A DNA stretch of 64,000 nt, taken from the NCBI GenBank assembly GCA_963667715.1, contig OY763926.1, forward strand, positions 4,154,001 through 4,218,000. Reading direction: 5' to 3'. The notes under the pieces were generated by a model. The model was given only the letters and a program-made list of their open reading frames with translations. It had not been told where the DNA came from and made no database searches. The position numbers were made by a program, and so were the translations under genes. This DNA is from JAFGDI01 sp963667715. GTDB lineage: Bacteria > Planctomycetota > Phycisphaerae > Sedimentisphaerales > SM23-30. Shown one piece after another: positions 61,731-64,000 of the stretch. Numbering within the stretch: position 1 is the first letter of the stretch; each line of letters opens with the position of its first letter.

Positions 61731-63077
61731 CTACTGCTTCTTTACCGGTTTCATCATTGGCAGTAGTGCGATACAGACTACACCGAAGGCGGCGTCGAGT
61801 GTCAGGGTTATTGGATAGCCCCAGCTTTCAATCGAGATACCCTGCCACCATGAGCTATAGGCAATAGTGACATTGAGCAATGACATATAAGCGGTAAACT
61901 GGGTGCCGGCGACCTTGGGACAGCAGACATCCATAAACAGTGCGGTGCGGGTTCCATACATGAACCCCTGAAACAAAGCAAAGGCGATACTGGATATCCA
62001 AAAGGCGAGGATAAGCCCTGCCGGACCGACCGGTCGAGCGGCATCGGTCATTTCAACCGGCATTATCCAGTTGTAATGGTACATCATATATGCAAAGTAC
62101 AGAGTTGGCAGAGTGGTTAGCGCCAGATATACCGCCAGCGACTTTCGCCGTCCGAACTTATCCGAGATGAGCCCGCCGCTGATACAGCCGGCCGCCGCAC
62201 AGATAGTCGTCACCAGTCCATTATGGGCGATACTGGTATCTGTCATACCTATCTCAACTGCAACATTAGTTATCAGGGCCAGTGAAAGCGAATATGCACC
62301 AGCCGGCAGCAGAGCAAAGAACAATCCGACAAAGGCACCTCGCGAACCGGTAAAGGCCTTGAACGCCGTCACGCCAAATTCCTTCACCTCGCCAGCGGCC
62401 GCCCGAAACTTTGACCCGCCGCAAACTTCACGTACAATACCCATCGGCTCCTTCATCGGAAGAACAACCAGAAACGTAACCGCAAGAATAGCACCAACAA
62501 CCATAAAGAAGGCGGCGTTAAGGCTGAAGTGCTCTATTACCAGCAGAGCACCCGGGCCACCGATCGCCTGACCGATATAGGCACCGCCAAACATCAGGCC
62601 ATTAGCGAGCCCGCGTTCATCTTCACTTAAGGTATTACAGGCCAGAGCGTCGATGGCAACATCGGAGGTAGCACCGAACATATTATGGACAAAGATAAGA
62701 GCAGTAAACAAGTTAAAGACCAGGTGGAACTGTTCCGGCAAAAACGTAAATAACGCCATCTGCTGAGTAAACTTCACCGGCATACAACCCATCAGACACG
62801 CACTCATACCCAGCTGCATAAGGAATATCCATAGCCGACGATGACCAAACCGCTGCGAGCGGAACATATCAACAAAAGGAGCTACCAGCCACTTAAACGC
62901 CCAGGGCAGATACAGAGTAGCGACAAAAGCCGATACCTCCTTGGGCCCCATCCCCTCACGACGCATCTGCGTGGCAAGAGCAGTAGCAGTAAAACCAAGC
63001 GGAATACCCTCAGTTACATACAAAAAGAAAAAAGCCATCAGCCGACCATACTTAGTCGCTATCAAATTAGGCAGCAT
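61731..63077 (-). CDS. AmpG-like major facilitator transporter
   Basis: 448 residues, about 12 membrane helices; CGGAG before the ATG. LYVTEGIPLGFTATALATQMRREGMGPKEVSAFVATLYLPWAFKWLVAPFVD is the AmpG/PAT signature. AmpG imports muropeptides, but related transporters carry other solutes, so the substrate is uncertain. Confidence 0.85.
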   Translation of the reverse strand: MLPNLIATKYGRLMAFFFLYVTEGIPLGFTATALATQMRREGMGPKEVSAFVATLYLPWAFKWLVAPFVDMFRSQRFGHRRLWIFLMQLGMSACLMGCMPVKFTQQMALFTFLPEQFHLVFNLFTALIFVHNMFGATSDVAIDALACNTLSEDERGLANGLMFGGAYIGQAIGGPGALLVIEHFSLNAAFFMVVGAILAVTFLVVLPMKEPMGIVREVCGGSKFRAAAGEVKEFGVTAFKAFTGSRGAFVGLFFALLPAGAYSLSLALITNVAVEIGMTDTSIAHNGLVTTICAAAGCISGGLISDKFGRRKSLAVYLALTTLPTLYFAYMMYHYNWIMPVEMTDAARPVGPAGLILAFWISSIAFALFQGFMYGTRTALFMDVCCPKVAGTQFTAYMSLLNVTIAYSSWWQGISIESWGYPITLTLDAAFGVVCIALLPMMKPVKKQ

Positions 63078-63204
63078 ATGAACTCCGATTAATTTCGAAC
63101 TGGATACTTAACAGAATCACATTATCTCTACAGTATAAACAACCAGCCATATTTTGGCAATACCAATCAATATACAGACATATGCCTAATACATATTATT
63201 CTTT

Positions 63205-63442
63205 TGACAGGATAACCGACCTTCGGTCTGGATTTCGGAGCCTGCTCCGGTTTATCGGAGACAGATTGAGTTTTAATTAATATAATAGTCTAGTTTTTTA
63301 CCTTCCCCAGTTGCGGTCTAGGTCGGTTATTTTAAAATAGTATTTCCACGCAACTGGGGAATAGCTACATATTTACTGACTGGGCATGTTTTACTACAAT
63401 CTGTCGAGAAATCCAGCCCGTACTCGGGCGGTTATCCTGTCA
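63205..63442. repeat. 238-bp nested inverted-repeat element (multi-junction fold)
   Basis: Outer arms TGACAGGATAACCG (63205-63218) and CGGTTATCCTGTCA (63429-63442) pair perfectly. Directly inside are two facing hairpins, ACC-TTC-GGT (63219-63227) and CCCG-TACT-CGGG (63417-63428). Then comes stem CTGGATTTC/GAAATCCAG (63228-63236/63408-63416), a GGAG/CTCC hairpin, stem GACAGATTG/CAATCTGTC (63260-63268/63397-63405), and inside them a perfect 13-bp stem TTCCCCAGTTGCG/CGCAACTGGGGAA (63303-63361). The first junction leaves no base unpaired. No gene. Could be a miniature mobile element or a structured RNA. The rest of the 63078-63551 gap shows nothing further. Confidence 0.8.
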
Positions 63443-63551
63443 TAAAAAAATGATAGTCATTAAGCTACACAGTTTTTTATTATACCAGCTCATCAGAATA
63501 TGATATTATATTATCATTGATCAGACTAATAATTATACTGGGAGTTGTGAC

Positions 63552-64000
63552 ATGTCGTATTCAAGAAAAAGTGCTCAGCAGAATAGTATTTTAGCGAAAA
63601 TCATGCATTCGATTTTCTTTCTACTGTTTCTTGCGGCCGGATGTTTTTTTGAGTGGCTGATGATACAGTCTCTGCTCGAGGAGATGGCGGTCAATAACTG
63701 GGACAAGGTTCCCTGTACGATAACAGCGAGTAATATATCTACCGCCCGACATGATTATGTGCTGGACATTAAGTATACATATACCTATAACGACAGAGAA
63801 TACACCGGCAGTAAATATGGCCTGAAAGATAAAAAGAAACTATCATACTCCAAAATTTCTAAGATCACCGCAGCTCTGCCGGTAAATGCTGCAACTCAAT
63901 GCTATGTCAATCCTACCAACCCGCAAATGGCGGTCTTAAAAAAAGCAAGCACTGCCGGTAAGTTCGCCGAACTGCTCTTTCCCATGATATTTATCACGAT
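63552..64000 (+). CDS. DUF3592-like membrane protein (truncated by window end)
   Basis: 149 residues visible. GGAG lies 9 bp before the ATG. A membrane helix (IMHSIFFLLFLAAGCFFEWLMI) is followed by WDKVPCTITASNIS...HDYVLDIKYTYTYNDREYTGSKYG, the extracellular beta domain of DUF3592 proteins. A second helix begins at the window end (FAELLFPMIFITI). Function unknown. Confidence 0.75.
   Translation, partial: MSYSRKSAQQNSILAKIMHSIFFLLFLAAGCFFEWLMIQSLLEEMAVNNWDKVPCTITASNISTARHDYVLDIKYTYTYNDREYTGSKYGLKDKKKLSYSKISKITAALPVNAATQCYVNPTNPQMAVLKKASTAGKFAELLFPMIFIT

Noticed and set aside
1..64000. tRNA or rRNA genes, including a tRNA attachment site for the prophage
   Set aside because: No cloverleaf or T-loop consensus was noticed, and the phage ends are transposase-type with a 5-bp duplication, not an integrase att core.

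Overview
The window is a piece of bacterial chromosome. It most likely comes from the PVC group, perhaps a Phycisphaerae-like planctomycete; this is an inference from overall gene style (zinc-ribbon membrane proteins, tailed sensor kinases, Na+-NQR, minimal mraZ-rsmH cluster) and not from a marker gene. No rRNA or tRNA gene was recognised.

1-3.2 kb: an AAA/DUF4143 ATPase cut by the window edge, a secreted protein of unknown function, and a HepT/MntA (HEPN/nucleotidyltransferase) toxin-antitoxin pair.

3186-38585: a complete Mu-like transposable prophage. Its exact ends can be read from the sequence: imperfect terminal inverted repeats starting TGTA and ending TACA, flanked by a perfect 5-bp target duplication, GTAAG. 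It is organised outward from a control region near 16.2 kb. Leftward lie small regulators, a MuA-type transposase, a MuB-type ATPase, GemA, Gam and then tail genes (tail tube candidate, tape measure). Rightward lie two zinc-ribbon membrane proteins, a lipoprotein, a highly structured intergenic RNA candidate, Mu-type packaging genes, a portal-MuF fusion, an HK97-type protease and capsid, adaptor genes, a beta-helix protein, a Ser-Ser repeat protein (40 SS pairs) followed by four glycan-modification genes, and a tail hub protein. The phage therefore joins Mu-type transposition and packaging to HK97-type head assembly, and may decorate its own virion with sugar.

38.6-42.8 kb: a short mraZ cluster (mraZ, a small unknown, rsmH, a LysM protein, an FtsL-like protein). 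MraZ boxes and DnaA-box-like sequences lie upstream, right next to the prophage end.

43.0-50.6 kb: two signalling operons, transcribed divergently, encoding response regulators, an HD-domain regulator, and two PAS histidine kinases with HEINTP-type H-boxes and Cys-containing PAS domains.

50.7-57.1 kb: the Na+-translocating NADH:quinone reductase operon nqrABCDEF. It is interrupted by a four-helix-bundle gene bracketed by heptamer arrays and by a tandem repeat element. NqrA keeps two complete RnfC-like 4Fe-4S motifs.

57.3-64 kb: an M48 lipoprotein protease, a B12/radical SAM protein, a second DUF4143 ATPase with its own repeated upstream sites, an AmpG-like transporter, a 238-bp nested inverted-repeat element, and a truncated DUF3592-like membrane protein. 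Short tandem arrays of 7-, 8- and 9-bp units recur between genes in both host and phage.
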